Source of the DNA: Ignavibacteriales bacterium
GTDB lineage: Bacteria > Bacteroidota > Ignavibacteria > Ignavibacteriales > Ignavibacteriaceae
DNA length: 13,378 nt
NCBI GenBank assembly: GCA_027347125.1
Contig: DAIERC010000373.1
Span: 1 to 13,378, forward strand
Direction: 5' to 3'
The notes below the pieces were generated by a model, which saw only the letters and a list, made by a program, of their open reading frames with translations, was not told where the DNA came from and made no database searches. A program made the translations under genes and the position numbers. Shown one piece after another: positions 13,024 to 13,378 of this stretch. The stretch's first letter is position 1. Each line of letters opens with the position of its first letter.

Positions 13024-13378
13024 TTACTCTGATTCCAGAACAAACCTGTTGTGCAAAGGCTGAACCGGCCTTGCATTGTCTCCCATAATTTCGTGAAGCT
13101 TTTGTATTTGCTCTTTAGAAGCCTGAACCGGCGTTGTGCAAATATTCCAGTTTACCTCTTCACTGCAAGGCGGGGTCGTTAATGAACCAAAGTAATGGTA
13201 GTATTTTCTTTTGCCGGGAAGAAGTTCTTCAATATTTATTTTAGACATTTTATTCTCAACAGGTTTATCTACTTCCTTAGGAATATTACTAATAATTTCT
13301 TGCAATGCCTTATTCGGTTTACCGTATTTAAAGAATACACCTATTACAGCTATTGCGCCGTTTTTATTTTTGTGAACC
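13024..13378 (-). CDS. Alpha-carbonic anhydrase, C-terminal part (cut by the window edge)
   Basis: The frame enters from the right edge and gives the last 117 residues of an alpha-class carbonic anhydrase, which interconverts CO2 and bicarbonate and is normally periplasmic. Visible landmarks are VHKNKNGAIAVIGVFF, YHYFGSLTTPPCSEEVNW (with the active-site Thr of the LTTPPC segment and the conserved Trp) and the C-terminal RPVQPLHNRFVL. The three zinc histidines lie in the part beyond the window; by comparison with human CA II the cut falls just after the third one. The gene ends TAA at 13024 and is on the same strand as the beta-barrel gene 132 bases further on, so read-through is possible. Nothing abnormal is seen in the visible portion. 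Confidence 0.93.
   Translation of the reverse strand, partial: VHKNKNGAIAVIGVFFKYGKPNKALQEIISNIPKEVDKPVENKMSKINIEELLPGKRKYYHYFGSLTTPPCSEEVNWNICTTPVQASKEQIQKLHEIMGDNARPVQPLHNRFVLESE

Overview
The window is chromosomal DNA, AT-rich and carrying ordinary genes. It most likely comes from the Ignavibacteria/Chlorobiota side of the Bacteroidota. I infer this from three things: several clear GGAGG-type ribosome binding sites (unusual in core Bacteroidetes), a menaquinone-style Rieske/cytochrome b pair, and the outer-membrane-rich, c-cytochrome-rich gene content. No rRNA or protein marker is present to settle the lineage. I see no tRNA, CRISPR array, insertion sequence or phage gene.

Layout. Positions 1-131 hold the last codons of an unidentified gene. 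Positions 213-686 hold a YbaK/ProX-type aminoacyl-tRNA deacylase gene interrupted by one in-frame TAA. Positions 951-2996 encode an exported M13 (neprilysin/PepO-like) zinc metallopeptidase. A 720-base stretch without a convincing gene follows. Positions 3717-10517 are an electron-transfer block, all on the + strand: a monoheme cytochrome fused to an outer-membrane beta-barrel (Cyc2-like architecture), a secreted class I cytochrome c, an intrinsic terminator, a Rieske iron-sulfur protein, a large cytochrome b protein with two cytochrome c domains at its C terminus, a lipoprotein paralogue of the first cytochrome c, and a reaction-centre-type diheme cytochrome fused to a LolA-like domain. On the - strand, convergent with this block, lie a GNAT acetyltransferase, a DUF2279 protein, a small outer-membrane beta-barrel protein and the 3' part of an alpha-carbonic anhydrase cut by the window edge.

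How the genes may work together (inference). The Rieske and cytochrome b-c fusion form a compact quinol:cytochrome c oxidoreductase core in two genes. The fusion's own heme c domains replace a separate cytochrome c1. The two paralogous small cytochromes c, one probably soluble and one lipid-anchored, are plausible periplasmic partners. The cytochrome-porin could carry electrons across the outer membrane, so the block could link extracellular redox chemistry (for example Fe(II) oxidation) to the quinone pool. This link is suggested by gene proximity and architecture only.

The most notable points are the cytochrome-porin/bc neighbourhood, the composition of the b-c fusion (b6f-like histidine spacing, no heme ci cysteine, PEWN in place of PEWY, two c domains), the cytochrome-LolA fusion, the single nonsense codon in an otherwise intact deacylase gene, and two gene-end stem-loops with unrelated stems but an identical 13-base loop segment.
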